Source: Amantichitinum ursilacus (GTDB taxonomy: Bacteria > Pseudomonadota > Gammaproteobacteria > Burkholderiales > Chitinibacteraceae). Taken from it: DNA of 64,000 nucleotides. The notes under the pieces were generated by a model. That model searched no databases and was not told where the DNA came from. It was given only the letters and a program-made list of their open reading frames with translations. Position numbers and translations under genes: made by a program. Below, one piece after another: positions 1 to 8,617 of this stretch. Each line of letters opens with the position of its first letter. Positions within the stretch are counted from its first letter, which is position 1. The stretch covers positions 62,001 to 126,000 of the forward strand of contig NZ_LAQT01000038.1 of the NCBI RefSeq assembly GCF_001294205.1, in the 5' to 3' direction.

Positions 1-99
1 GGTTTGCGCCGGGGCGGGGGTGACGAAATCATGGAAAGCCACACGCGCGTGCGCCACGCCATCGAACGCGATTCGGCGCAACAACAAAACCAGCAATGA
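1..99 (+). CDS. C-terminal tail of an unidentified upstream gene (partial)
   Basis: Frame 1 is open from the window edge to a TGA at 97-99, giving a 32-residue tail that ends in a Gln/Asn-rich stretch (QQQNQQ). It lies 86 bases before the Anbu start on the same strand. Anbu genes are often preceded by transglutaminase-like or alpha-E genes, so this could be the end of such a gene, but the tail matches nothing I recognise. Because it is short and cut by the edge, it may not be coding. Confidence 0.25.
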   Translation, partial: GLRRGGGDEIMESHTRVRHAIERDSAQQQNQQ

Positions 100-185
100 C
101 ACACTGATGACAGCGCTGCAGGCAGGCGTGTCATTCGTTGGTTACAATTCAGGGCATCCAGACCAGTCAGCGGGTGTACCGATCA

Positions 186-923
186 ATGACGTATTGCGTG
201 GCCATGGCCCTGAAAGACGGGCTGATTTTTGCCTCAGACTCGCGCACCAACGCGGGCGTGGACCATATCGCCACGTTTCGCAAAATGCATATTTTCGAGA
301 TGCCGGGCGAACGCCTGATCGTGCTGCTGACCGCGGGCAACCTGGCGACCACGCAAAGCGTGATCAGCCTGCTGGAACAACGCGCGCGCACCGAACTGCA
401 TAATCTGCTGAACGTGCAAACGATGTATGACGCCGCCTTGTTGGTGAGCGACACGATCCACGAAGTCATTACGCGCGACAGCCGCAACGAAGCCATCACC
501 CAGGGCATTGATCTGACCGGCTCATTTATCATGGGCGGACAAATCCGCGGCGAAAAACCGCGGCTGTTCAATATCTATCCGCAGGCCAACTTTATTGAAT
601 CAACGCTGGATACGCCGTATTTCCAGATTGGCGAATCCAAATACGGCAAGCCCATCATCGACCGCGTGGTGCACTTTGAAACGCCGCTGGCCGAAGCGCT
701 TAAATGCACGCTGATTTCGTTTGATTCGACCATCCGCAGTAATTTGTCGGTGGGCTTGCCGATCGACATCCTGCGCTATCAGGCCGACAGTTTTGCGCCA
801 GTGCGGCCGTACCGTATCGAAGAAACCAACGTGTACTTCAACCGCATCCGCGAATCCTGGGGCCAGGGTTTGCGCAATGTGTTCAGCCAGATTGCCAACG
901 CCGATTGGTTCGATAAATTATGA
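186..923 (+). CDS. anbu: Anbu-type proteasome-like peptidase (COG3484)
   Basis: This 245-residue protein resembles the bacterial ancestral beta subunit Anbu, a cytoplasmic Ntn-hydrolase related to HslV and 20S proteasome beta subunits. It begins MTYCVA, so removal of Met exposes Thr1 as the catalytic nucleophile. Counting from that Thr, Asp17 (in ASDSRT) sits where the proteasome Asp17 belongs, and Lys32 lies near the Lys33 position. The upstream extension reachable from a TTG at 138 would bury the Thr, so I use the ATG at 186. The ribosome-binding site is weak. Length suits the family. The Anbu substrate is not established, and in other bacteria the gene sits with ATP-grasp, alpha-E and transglutaminase-like genes, which are not visible here apart from a possible partial upstream gene. 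Confidence 0.88.
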   Translation: MTYCVAMALKDGLIFASDSRTNAGVDHIATFRKMHIFEMPGERLIVLLTAGNLATTQSVISLLEQRARTELHNLLNVQTMYDAALLVSDTIHEVITRDSRNEAITQGIDLTGSFIMGGQIRGEKPRLFNIYPQANFIESTLDTPYFQIGESKYGKPIIDRVVHFETPLAEALKCTLISFDSTIRSNLSVGLPIDILRYQADSFAPVRPYRIEETNVYFNRIRESWGQGLRNVFSQIANADWFDKL

Positions 924-1019
924 GTTTCTGAGAAACGAAAATTCAGATTCGTCCTGGATGCGGGGCGATGTGCGCGCGGCAGAATCGCGGTCATTGCTCA
1001 CCCATCAAGGACGCTTGCC

Positions 1020-1364
1020 GTGAACCGCTACCACAACGAAAAGCTGCGCCGCGCCACCACCCGGCGCCCGCCCTATCACTCCGACCCCGACCGCCAGTAC
1101 GGCCGTGAAGTGGTCGAACTGCGGCTGGGGCAGCTCGAAAACTCAGTCATCGACATCCGCGCCGATATCTCGTCGATGACGCACGACATCTCTGCGCTGA
1201 GGCAGGACGTCTCGGTCCTGCGCACCGAGGTCAGCTTTATCCGCACCGACTACGCCAGCAAGGCCGACCTGCTGGCCGCCACCCACAAAATCCTGATGTG
1301 GGTGATCAGCTCGGTGATCCTGGCGCAACTGCTGCCCGCGGCGATTCAGCGACTGGCTGGTTAG
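1020..1364 (+). CDS. Small coiled-coil protein with C-terminal membrane anchor (copy 1)
   Basis: A 114-residue protein of unknown function starting at GTG 1020. A basic N-terminus (about 1-25) is followed by a heptad-like coiled coil (about 30-80, alternating ISSMTHD, VSVLRTE and similar units). A short ASKADLLAA linker leads to a hydrophobic C-terminal segment (about 91-110, MWVISSVILAQLLP) ending QRLAG. It looks like a tail-anchored inner-membrane protein with its coiled coil in the cytoplasm. The next gene is clearly a paralogue with the same architecture, which supports both being real. The layout resembles DUF1640/Bdr-like coiled-coil proteins, but I would not assign a family. Confidence 0.7.
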   Translation: MNRYHNEKLRRATTRRPPYHSDPDRQYGREVVELRLGQLENSVIDIRADISSMTHDISALRQDVSVLRTEVSFIRTDYASKADLLAATHKILMWVISSVILAQLLPAAIQRLAG

Positions 1365-1461
1365 TGGCTGGTTAGCCCATCAAACACTGCATCAGCCCCC
1401 GCGAAGACCGTCGCGTTAACGCTAGCCAACGGCCGCCACTTACCCACCCAGGATTTCCGCA

Positions 1462-1812
1462 ATGCCGCGCTCATTTTCCGAACAGCACAGACGCAGCGCC
1501 ACAAGACGCGCACCCCGTAACCCGCACCTCGATTCGCGCATGGATATCGCCGAGTTGCGCCTCGATCATCTGGACTGCAATGTTGACGAACTGAAAGCCA
1601 GTGTCGCCGTTCTGCGCAACGATGTCTCCGAGTTAAAAACCGATATGTCGATCCTCAAAGCAGACGTGTCTGGCATACGTGCCGAGATGAAGCAGAACTA
1701 CGCCACCAAAGCCGATCTGTTATCGCTGAAACACAGCCTGGTGATCTGGCTGGTAAGCACCATGCTGGCGGGGCAAGCCATCCAGCCGGTGATTAAACAG
1801 CTGGCCGGATGA
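1462..1812 (+). CDS. Small coiled-coil protein with C-terminal membrane anchor (copy 2)
   Basis: This 116-residue protein is a tandem paralogue of the gene 97 bases upstream. It shares the basic N-terminus rich in Arg (RRSATRRAPR), an ELRL(D/G)xL motif, a repeating coiled coil with a seven-residue period (VAVLRND, VSELKTD, MSILKAD, VSGIRAE), the ATKADLL linker and a hydrophobic tail ending KQLAG. Near-perfect seven-residue repeats in the middle suggest a long parallel coiled coil. A bidirectional terminator follows the stop. Function unknown; membrane tethering is inferred from the tail. Confidence 0.7.
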   Translation: MPRSFSEQHRRSATRRAPRNPHLDSRMDIAELRLDHLDCNVDELKASVAVLRNDVSELKTDMSILKADVSGIRAEMKQNYATKADLLSLKHSLVIWLVSTMLAGQAIQPVIKQLAG

Positions 1813-1831
1813 CTCAAGCCATGCCGCCAAC

Positions 1832-1869
1832 AAAAAAGGGAAAGCCAGTCCGGCCTTCCCTTTCGTTTT
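1832..1869. terminator. Bidirectional intrinsic terminator
   Basis: A GGGAAAGCC / GGCCTTCCC hairpin with a five-base loop is flanked by A6 on the left and a T-rich tract on the right. It lies between the convergent coiled-coil pair (plus) and the acyl-CoA-binding protein gene (minus) and can serve both. Confidence 0.75.
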
Positions 1870-1898
1870 ATCCATTTGGCAGCGGGTGCCGTCGTGGA

Positions 1899-2165
1899 TT
1901 ACTGATCGTTCTTTTTCAGCTCTTCCACCAGCGCCACATATTGCGTCATGGCGTCGTCGTTGCTGGTGCCTTTCAGCTTGGCCCATGCATCGTATTTGGC
2001 TTGCGCCACAAAGTTGATGGCCGACGGGCGATCACCGCTCACATCACCATCGGACGATTGTTTGTACAGCGCGTACAGCTTCAGCTTGGTTTGCACATCC
2101 GGTGCGTCGTTCAGTTGCACCACTTCTTCTTGCGCAGTTTTAAACTGCTCGGCCAGCGTCGACAT
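1899..2165 (-). CDS. Acyl-CoA-binding protein (ACBP)
   Basis: An 88-residue soluble protein with the full ACBP signature: KLKLYALYKQ, then DGDVSGDRP, then AKYDAWAKLKG, in the conserved four-helix order. Tyr and Lys positions that bind the acyl-CoA adenine and phosphate are present. The family binds medium- and long-chain acyl-CoA esters and buffers or delivers them. I use the ATG at 2165 (MSTLAEQF), which has GGAG nine bases upstream and gives the normal family length; a TTG/ATG pair 15-18 bases earlier is less likely. The gene stands alone with a strong terminator. Confidence 0.92.
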   Translation of the reverse strand: MSTLAEQFKTAQEEVVQLNDAPDVQTKLKLYALYKQSSDGDVSGDRPSAINFVAQAKYDAWAKLKGTSNDDAMTQYVALVEELKKNDQ

Positions 2166-2284
2166 CGAGAGAGTCTCCATCAAACAGTCGTTTTAATTTG
2201 CCCGGCTGAGTATAGCGCCGCCCTGCCAGCCTAACCACTTTCAAACTGACGGGCGTGGGAAAACACTTAGAACCTGCCGCGCGC

Positions 2285-3751
2285 TTAATACGCGCCATGC
2301 CCGCCGGTCACGCTGCGGATGGTTTTGCAGATGATGGCAATGTCGTACCACAAGTTCCAGTTTTTAACGTACCAGGCATCCAGCGCCACGCGTTCATCAT
2401 AGGTGGTGTCGTTGCGGCCCGAGACCTGCCACAAACCGGTCAGACCCGGGCGCGATTCCAGATAGAAATCAACGCGATCGCCATAGCGTTCCAGTTCCGC
2501 CTGGATAATCGGGCGCGGGCCGACCAGGCTCATCTCGCCTTTCAGCACGTTCCATAATTGCGGAATTTCATCCAGGCTGGTGCGACGTAGAAACTGGCCA
2601 ATCGGCGTAATACGCGGATCGTTTTTGAGTTTGAAATCGCGATCCCATTCCGCACGCGCCTCGGGGTCGCCGGCCAGCAATTGCGCCAATACCTCCTGGC
2701 TGTTGTGCACCATGGTGCGGAATTTCCAGCATTTAAACGGCTTGCCATTCATGCCGATGCGCACATGGCCAAAGAACACCGCACCGGGGCCGCCCTGGCG
2801 TTTGATCTGCCACATCACATAGATAAACAACGGCGACAGCAGCAACAGTCCCACCGCCGCGCCGCAAAGATCAAACACGCGCTTGATATACATCAGCGAG
2901 CGCACGGTCAGATTGTTAGTCACGCGCAGCAATAGCACTTCGTGGCTGAAAAAGTGATACGGCACCACACCAAACAAGGGCAGACCGGCAATCGGCGGAA
3001 TCACATGGATGTCTTTGTAGCGCAACGACAATTGCTCTACCTGGCGCGACAAGGCCTTCAGCTCTTCTTCATCCACCGCCACCACCACATGCGGTCGCTG
3101 GTTGGCGTCCAGCCACGGCACCAGGCCATCGGGCTGTAACGTAATCACCGGCAGGACTTTGTCGTTAACCACGATTTGCGCCGGTGCGGACTGGCTGACG
3201 GCCAGAAACGCTTCAATCTGAAAGCCCAGCAAACGCTCGCTTTTCATGGCGCGATATGCGGCCACCGCGTTTTCGCCGGTGCCGACGATCACGGTGGGCA
3301 TTTGCCATACGCCTATCTTGAGCAGCCACGACTTGGTATACGAACGCGCCCACGGCAGCAGCACCAGCGCCACGCCCCACGACACCGGAAACAGAAAGCG
3401 CGACACGGTAAATTTGCCCAACAACACCAGCATGCCGTTGAGCAAACCGGCCAGCAGCAAGGCGCGCAGGATATCGAGCAGCTCATCCCAGAACGGCAGT
3501 CGCAAGCTGTAATGACCGCGCCACCAGAAGTTGCTGACCGTAATCAGCGCCAGCAGCAAAAACGCCATGCCCTGCTGCCTGCCTTCCCACGCCCACCACA
3601 AGTCAAAGCTGGCGCTGATGCGCTGATAGCGAAATGCCCACAGCAACAGCAAGGCAATGCCAAAGGAGACCGCCAGCGCGGCGAAGTCCGCCAGCGCCAA
3701 TAACGGCTTGGCGCGTTCGGGACCACGATATTTGAGAATCTGTTCACGCAC
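2285..3751 (-). CDS. WbaP-type undecaprenyl-phosphate sugar phosphotransferase
   Basis: A 488-residue polytopic membrane protein that should transfer a sugar-1-phosphate to undecaprenyl phosphate, the first step of lipid-linked glycan assembly. About residues 15-135 hold four hydrophobic segments. A Rossmann-like central region follows (VIVGTGENAVAAYRAM, about 150-260). The C-terminal bacterial sugar-transferase domain (about 290-488) contains the membrane hairpin KRVFDLCGA, then KFRTM, then RRTSLDEIPQ, then GPRP and the final RPGLTGLWQVSGR block. The acidic DE of TSLDE and the GPRP arginine are the expected catalytic features. This layout is that of WbaP/WcaJ polyisoprenyl-phosphate hexose-1-phosphate transferases. 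It is the last gene of the seven-gene glycan operon, two bases after the preceding stop. Donor sugar (UDP-Gal or UDP-Glc) is not resolvable; galE nearby favours galactose. Confidence 0.9.
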   Translation of the reverse strand: MREQILKYRGPERAKPLLALADFAALAVSFGIALLLLWAFRYQRISASFDLWWAWEGRQQGMAFLLLALITVSNFWWRGHYSLRLPFWDELLDILRALLLAGLLNGMLVLLGKFTVSRFLFPVSWGVALVLLPWARSYTKSWLLKIGVWQMPTVIVGTGENAVAAYRAMKSERLLGFQIEAFLAVSQSAPAQIVVNDKVLPVITLQPDGLVPWLDANQRPHVVVAVDEEELKALSRQVEQLSLRYKDIHVIPPIAGLPLFGVVPYHFFSHEVLLLRVTNNLTVRSLMYIKRVFDLCGAAVGLLLLSPLFIYVMWQIKRQGGPGAVFFGHVRIGMNGKPFKCWKFRTMVHNSQEVLAQLLAGDPEARAEWDRDFKLKNDPRITPIGQFLRRTSLDEIPQLWNVLKGEMSLVGPRPIIQAELERYGDRVDFYLESRPGLTGLWQVSGRNDTTYDERVALDAWYVKNWNLWYDIAIICKTIRSVTGGHGAY

Positions 3752-3753
3752 GC

Positions 3754-4881
3754 TTATTGCGCTCCAGCGTGAGGAATAACCTTGGGATCATGCACTTTCG
3801 GTTCCACGACGACGCCATAAGCGCCATACAGCGATGCCATCATCACATCGAGAGAATAATGCGTCGCCACAAACTGGCGCGCGTGTTCGCCCAGCGCTTT
3901 ACGCGCATGCACGTCGGCCGCCAGCAAGGCCAGGCGCGCGGTGAAGTCTGCCGCCGTCTGCGCCAGATAACCATTGAGGCCATCCCGCACCAGATCGCGG
4001 TTGCCGATCACATCGGTGGCCACCACCGGCAACCCGGCGGCCATGGCTTCCAGCACCGCCACTGGCATGCCTTCCCAGCGCGAGGTCTGGATATAGATAT
4101 CCAGCCGGGCCATACGCGCCAACGCATCATCGCGCGGTACCCAGCCGCAGACATTGACGCCCGCCGCACGCAACGCCACTTCGCCCTCGGCATCGCCCCC
4201 ACCAATCCAGACAAATTCGACCTGCCCGGGCTTGCCCAAAGCCGCGGCAATCTGGGCAAACAGTTCCGGATTACGTGCCAGCGTAACGCGTCCGACCGTG
4301 CCGATCCGCACCACGCCATCGCTGCTGCCGGTGGCGACCGGGATCGCATTGAAATCCACCGCGTTGTGTACTTCCACCACGTGCGGGCCCAGATTGGCGC
4401 GGATTTGTTCGGCTTCTCCGGGCGAGCACGCCACAAACGTCACCGGCGCGCGCGCCAGCAGTTTTTCGATCAGCAGAAATACATTGTTCTTCCAGCGGCC
4501 CTCGGCGCGCTGCAGAAACGACAAGCCATGCGGCGAAAAAAACCAGCGCGGCCCGCGATACACCAGACTGGCAATCCGCCCCAGCGCGCCCGCTTTGCTG
4601 GAATGCAGATGCACCACGTCCGGCTGCAATTGTTTAAGCGTGTTCACCAGCAAGCGGCCCGCTTTAAAGTCACCCAGCGGCGAAATGGCGCGCGTCATCG
4701 GCAACTGCGTCATCTGCACGCGCGCATCAAACAGCTCGCGCCAGTTGGCGGGCGTTTCTTCGCGCACGCTATGGATGACATGCACGGCAAAGCCATCCGC
4801 CACCTGCCGGTTGGCCACCGCCAACACCATCGACAGCGTGCCCGCGCCAAACGATTCGACCACATGAACAATACGGGTCAT
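3754..4881 (-). CDS. Glycosyltransferase family 4
   Basis: A 375-residue GT-B fold retaining glycosyltransferase, acting on the cytoplasmic face on the undecaprenyl-linked glycan. The N-terminal domain starts MTRIVHVVESFGAGT. HLHSSKAGALGR (about 95) is the typical GT4 acceptor-side motif. The C-terminal domain has GTVGRVTLARNPELF and the EX7E nucleotide-sugar motif in WEGMPVAVLEAMAAG (about 268-282). Its start overlaps the stop of the preceding GT2 by four bases (ATGA at 4878-4881), so translation is probably coupled. Donor and linkage cannot be read from sequence. Confidence 0.88.
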   Translation of the reverse strand: MTRIVHVVESFGAGTLSMVLAVANRQVADGFAVHVIHSVREETPANWRELFDARVQMTQLPMTRAISPLGDFKAGRLLVNTLKQLQPDVVHLHSSKAGALGRIASLVYRGPRWFFSPHGLSFLQRAEGRWKNNVFLLIEKLLARAPVTFVACSPGEAEQIRANLGPHVVEVHNAVDFNAIPVATGSSDGVVRIGTVGRVTLARNPELFAQIAAALGKPGQVEFVWIGGGDAEGEVALRAAGVNVCGWVPRDDALARMARLDIYIQTSRWEGMPVAVLEAMAAGLPVVATDVIGNRDLVRDGLNGYLAQTAADFTARLALLAADVHARKALGEHARQFVATHYSLDVMMASLYGAYGVVVEPKVHDPKVIPHAGAQ

Positions 4882-5705
4882 GGCTGTGCCTTGTTGCGTA
4901 AGCGTGCTTTGAGTTTAAAGATCAACCGATACGGCAGCAGCAAGATCGCCAGTGTGCGCAGCATGCCGGCATAGGCCGCCAGGCCGCCGCCGGCGCGATG
5001 GCGCCATTGCAATTGCAAGCGGCTGCGCAATTGGGTGTCGCGCTTCGAATGCGAAATGCTGCCTGGGTCCAGTTCGTAATCAATCACCACCTCGGGCAAA
5101 TTGGCGGTCTGAAAGTGCCGCACAAACTGCCAGAACAAGGCGTAGTCTTCGGCCGCGGGCGCATCCAGCGGATACAAACCGGTGGTGGCCAGCGCATCGG
5201 CATTAAACATGACTGCGGGGTGGATAAACGCGGAGTTACGTCGCATGGTGCGCACGATGGCGGCATGGTCGGTCGGATGGCGCAGCACGAATTGTTCGGC
5301 GCGCGTTTGCGGATCGATCATGCTGGCGGCCCCGCCCACCAGCGCAACGTCGGGATGCTTGTCCAGAAACGCCATTTGCCGCGCGAAGCGATCCGGGCGA
5401 TTGGTATCACCACAATCCAGCCGCGCCACGCGGGTATAGCCGCGCGCCAGTATCCAGTTAAGGCCGCTGTTAAGCGCATGTTCGATACCGCGGTTTTGCG
5501 GCAGATATAAAAAGCGCAGCACGCCTTGGGCGCGGAAGGCGGCGCGGGCAGGCGCTTCGGCAATCGGCGCACGCGCGCTGCCATCGTCCACCACCAGCAC
5601 ATCGCATTGTTCGTCCGGGCCGATGCTGGCCAACGAACGTACCAGCGCGTCGGGATTGTTGTAATGCGGGATCAGGCAGATCAGCCGGTTTTGCGTTTCG
5701 CTCAT
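4878..5705 (-). CDS. Glycosyltransferase family 2 (tandem paralogue B)
   Basis: A 275-residue GT-A fold glycosyltransferase. It opens with LICLIPHYNNP and VVVDDGS-like LVVDDGS, then PQNRGIEHALN, and a metal-site region reading RLDCGDTN rather than the common DxDD. DAPAAEDYALFWQF follows, then a C-terminal basic amphipathic stretch likely to touch the membrane. It is plainly a duplicate of the next gene upstream, sharing IPHYNNP, LYLPQNRGIEHALN and the PAAED(Y/F)AxFWxFV block. I chose ATG 5705 (MSETQN), with GAG eight bases upstream; the longer reading has no signal. It sits seven bases after the upstream paralogue. Confidence 0.88.
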   Translation of the reverse strand: MSETQNRLICLIPHYNNPDALVRSLASIGPDEQCDVLVVDDGSARAPIAEAPARAAFRAQGVLRFLYLPQNRGIEHALNSGLNWILARGYTRVARLDCGDTNRPDRFARQMAFLDKHPDVALVGGAASMIDPQTRAEQFVLRHPTDHAAIVRTMRRNSAFIHPAVMFNADALATTGLYPLDAPAAEDYALFWQFVRHFQTANLPEVVIDYELDPGSISHSKRDTQLRSRLQLQWRHRAGGGLAAYAGMLRTLAILLLPYRLIFKLKARLRNKAQP

Positions 5706-5712
5706 GATGTTC

Positions 5713-6519
5713 TCAGGCCCAACTGGATTTGCCGAGGAGTTGCTTGACGCGCCGCGCCAGCGAGAAAGGCACAACCAGCCACACCAGCGGTTTGAGCAAG
5801 GTCAGCCACGAGCGCGGCGAAGCGTCGAGATAACGCGCCAGCAAGCGAAAGCGCGACCATTGCTGGCGACGGCGCCTGGACAAGGAAATGCCCGCCGTGG
5901 TGTATTCGGTGCGCACCAGCACTTCGGGCAGATTGGCGGTCTGGTACCGCGACACAAATTTCCAGAAATAGGCGAAGTCTTCAGCCGCTGGATAATCAGT
6001 GGGATACAGGCCCAGCGCACGGATGCCGGCCACGCGAAACATCACCGCCGGATGCGTGAAGGCGTTATCGATATGCATCTGTCGCACAATCTGCGCATGC
6101 GTTTGCGGTTGTTGCAGCGTAAAGCGGTCGCCGCTGGCATCAAAAAACACCACGGCGCTGCCGAGCAGATACACGTCCGGATGCGCGTCCAGATAGGCGG
6201 CCTGGCGCGCGCAGCGATCAGGCAGGTTCAGGTCCGCCACGTCCAGCCGCGCTACATACTCGTAGCCCGCGTCCAGGATCTGTTGCAGGCCGGTGTTAAG
6301 TGCGTGCTCGATACCACGGTTCTGCGGCAGATACACAAAGTGCAACGTGCCGTTGGCGCGCCATGCTGCGCGTGCGGCGGCCTCGTCGATGGCGGCGCGC
6401 GTGCTGCCGTCATCCACCACCCAGGCGTCAACGGCTTCGGCCGCGCCGACCGAGCCCAGCGATTCAGCCAGACCCTGCGGATTGTTGTAATGCGGAATTA
6501 GTAATGCGATGCGATTCAT
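5713..6519 (-). CDS. Glycosyltransferase family 2 (tandem paralogue A)
   Basis: A 268-residue GT-A glycosyltransferase, paralogous to the adjacent downstream gene. Motifs: LLIPHYNNPQG at the start, VVDDGSTRA, YLPQNRGIEHALN, RLDVADLN at the DxD position, and PAAEDFAYFWKFV. A C-terminal Trp/Leu-rich segment (about 225-255) suggests peripheral membrane contact. Start ATG 6519 overlaps the previous gene's stop as ATGA (6516-6519). Two near-duplicate enzymes in one operon suggest addition of two similar residues, or divergence to new donors. Confidence 0.88.
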   Translation of the reverse strand: MNRIALLIPHYNNPQGLAESLGSVGAAEAVDAWVVDDGSTRAAIDEAAARAAWRANGTLHFVYLPQNRGIEHALNTGLQQILDAGYEYVARLDVADLNLPDRCARQAAYLDAHPDVYLLGSAVVFFDASGDRFTLQQPQTHAQIVRQMHIDNAFTHPAVMFRVAGIRALGLYPTDYPAAEDFAYFWKFVSRYQTANLPEVLVRTEYTTAGISLSRRRRQQWSRFRLLARYLDASPRSWLTLLKPLVWLVVPFSLARRVKQLLGKSSWA

Positions 6520-7619
6520 TGGACTTGAGCATCCAGAACGGGGCGCGTATTCAACAACACGGCCCAACGGTTCAGCAACACCGGCGCATCAAACGCGTGC
6601 GAACGCAGCTTGAGCCGAGCCGACAGCGCCGGATGTTTGGGCTCTTGCGCCAGAATCACCTCGGCCAGCGCCGTGCCGGTGGCCTCTGCGGCCACAAAAT
6701 CGTCGGGCTCGTCTCCAAACAATTCAACGACGCCGCCTGCGTTGGTGGACACCACCGGCAAGCCGGCCTTCATGGCCTCCAGCACCACCAGCGGGCAGCC
6801 TTCAAACCATGAGGTCAGCAGCAGAAAATCAGCGCGTTGCATAAATGCGCCGACGTCATCGCGCGCACCGGTAAATTCAATCAGCTGATGCAAACCGCGT
6901 CGTTGCGCTTCGCTATCCACCCAGCCGCGCAAAGGCCCGTCGCCCACCACGGTCAGCTTGGCCAGCCGGTTTTTAGCCACCAGAGCAGCCAGCGTATCCA
7001 GCCACAGCGCCGGCTGCTTTTCCACATCGATACGGCCGACAAACAACAGGCGCAGCGGATTGGTGGGGTAGTGCGGCGGGCGCAGCGCGGCGTCTTCGAC
7101 AAAATTGGGGATCACCTGCCAATGCGCGCCTTCGGGCTGGCCTAGCCACGTTGCCATCGAGGCACGTGCATGGTTGGACACAAACACCAGTTCTTGCAGC
7201 CGCCGATACAGGCTCTGGCAGGCCAAGCGGTGGATCGGATTCATGCGCGCATTACGGTCCAGATCGCCCAATGGGCCATGCACCCAGCCTATCAGCCGCG
7301 TGGGCAAGCCGCGCGTGGCGGCCCAGGCCATATACAGCGGCATCAAAAAGGTGGCGGCAATCAGCACATCGCTTTGCCGCGCCAAGGCGCGGGCGGCGCG
7401 CCAGCCGGCCAGCCAGGTCCACGGTTTTTTGGGATGCCAAACGCTGGAAAGATCGACCACCTTGAGCTTGTCGGTACGCGAGGTCCAACGGTTGGTGGCA
7501 TCGCCCAGCGTAACCAGCGTGACGTTAAAGCCGCGCTCGACCAGGCCCTCGCCCACCACGGCGGCGCAGCGCTCAACGCCACCCAGACCCAGCCCGCGTA
7601 AAAAGATCGTGATATTCAT
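6516..7619 (-). CDS. Glycosyltransferase family 4
   Basis: A 367-residue GT-B enzyme. The N-terminus reads FLRGLGLGGVERC, the glycine-rich GGVE motif common in GT4 enzymes. WVHGPLGDL follows around 125, LLFVGRIDVEKQP around 205, and the EX7E motif in FEGCPLVVLEAMKAG near 280, then STNAGGV. It is expected to add a hexose or N-acetylhexosamine to the lipid-linked chain. Both ends overlap neighbours by ATGA, consistent with strict translational coupling. Confidence 0.9.
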   Translation of the reverse strand: MNITIFLRGLGLGGVERCAAVVGEGLVERGFNVTLVTLGDATNRWTSRTDKLKVVDLSSVWHPKKPWTWLAGWRAARALARQSDVLIAATFLMPLYMAWAATRGLPTRLIGWVHGPLGDLDRNARMNPIHRLACQSLYRRLQELVFVSNHARASMATWLGQPEGAHWQVIPNFVEDAALRPPHYPTNPLRLLFVGRIDVEKQPALWLDTLAALVAKNRLAKLTVVGDGPLRGWVDSEAQRRGLHQLIEFTGARDDVGAFMQRADFLLLTSWFEGCPLVVLEAMKAGLPVVSTNAGGVVELFGDEPDDFVAAEATGTALAEVILAQEPKHPALSARLKLRSHAFDAPVLLNRWAVLLNTRPVLDAQVQ

Positions 7620-8617
7620 GAATGTCCACCGGGGCGGCGCAAGTGGCCGTCCAAGGCATGTTTAAGCCATTGCTTCATAAAAAAAGTACGGCGGCTGGCC
7701 GCAAACGGCAAGGTACGGCGCAAGCGCTTGACCACGCTGAGCGTCACCCGCGCGGGCCGCGTGCGCTGCCATGCCTCTATCCACGCTTCGGCCAGCACCG
7801 CCGCGCCTTCCGGGTACATCGCCGCCAGGCCCAGCAGCATCCAGGCATACGTCGTGAATTGCTCCGCCGTCAGTTGCGTACCCGGCTCGGCAAACGCCAC
7901 AAACTGCGCCACATCCAGATTGGGCGGCAGCAAGTCGGCGGCGTAGCGGGTGCGGATGCGTTGCGCGGTACCACGCAGTTGATCGCGTTTGGTCTGCGTG
8001 ATTTGCGCGGCGTGGCAGCGATAGCGCAGCAGCGGCCGCGGCACATTGATAAAGCGTGCGCCGCGTTGGGCCAGTGCGCACCACAAGGCGTAATCCTCGG
8101 CATGCACGGCGCTGGCGTCATACGGCGTTTCGCGCAGCAGGCTGGCGCGCACCATGACGCTGGGGTGCGCCAGCGGCACATTGAACAGCAATTGCAGTTT
8201 GATCGAGGCATCGTCCAGCGGCATTTGCCACAGGCCCGAGCGCTCGCCAAAAAAACGCACCCACGTGCCGCAGACGTCAGCCTCGTGCTGCGACAGCGCC
8301 AGCAGCTGTACCGCCAGACGTTCGGGCTCAGCCAGATCGTCCGCGTCCATGCGCGCAATCCACGGCGCCTTGGCCAGCAGTATCGCTTCGTTCAGCGTGG
8401 CAATCAGGCCGCGATTGGGGCGCGAGATCACGCTAAACCGCGGGTCACGTGCGGCATGGGCACGCAGGATGGTGGCGGTGGCGTCGCTGGAGCCATCGTC
8501 GATCGCGATGCATTCCCACTCACGCAAGGTCTGCTCGCTAAGACTATCCAGCGTTTCCTGCAAAAACGCCGCGCTGTTAAAGCACGGCAGAATGATCGAG
8601 ACCGCCGGGGAGCTCAT
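7616..8617 (-). CDS. Glycosyltransferase family 2 with canonical DADD motif
   Basis: A 333-residue GT-A glycosyltransferase, the first transferase gene after the flippase. Motifs: VSIILPCFNSA at the N-terminus, IAIDDGSSDAT, RPNRGLIATLN, and IARMDADDLAEPERL, the canonical DxDD metal and nucleotide-sugar site (about 88-93). EDYALWCALA and a QITQTKRDQ basic stretch follow. The ATG at 8617 (MSSPAV) overlaps the flippase stop (ATGA at 8614-8617); 13 further residues upstream are unlikely to be translated. Unlike the other two GT2 genes in the operon it keeps a textbook DADD. Confidence 0.9.
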   Translation of the reverse strand: MSSPAVSIILPCFNSAAFLQETLDSLSEQTLREWECIAIDDGSSDATATILRAHAARDPRFSVISRPNRGLIATLNEAILLAKAPWIARMDADDLAEPERLAVQLLALSQHEADVCGTWVRFFGERSGLWQMPLDDASIKLQLLFNVPLAHPSVMVRASLLRETPYDASAVHAEDYALWCALAQRGARFINVPRPLLRYRCHAAQITQTKRDQLRGTAQRIRTRYAADLLPPNLDVAQFVAFAEPGTQLTAEQFTTYAWMLLGLAAMYPEGAAVLAEAWIEAWQRTRPARVTLSVVKRLRRTLPFAASRRTFFMKQWLKHALDGHLRRPGGHS

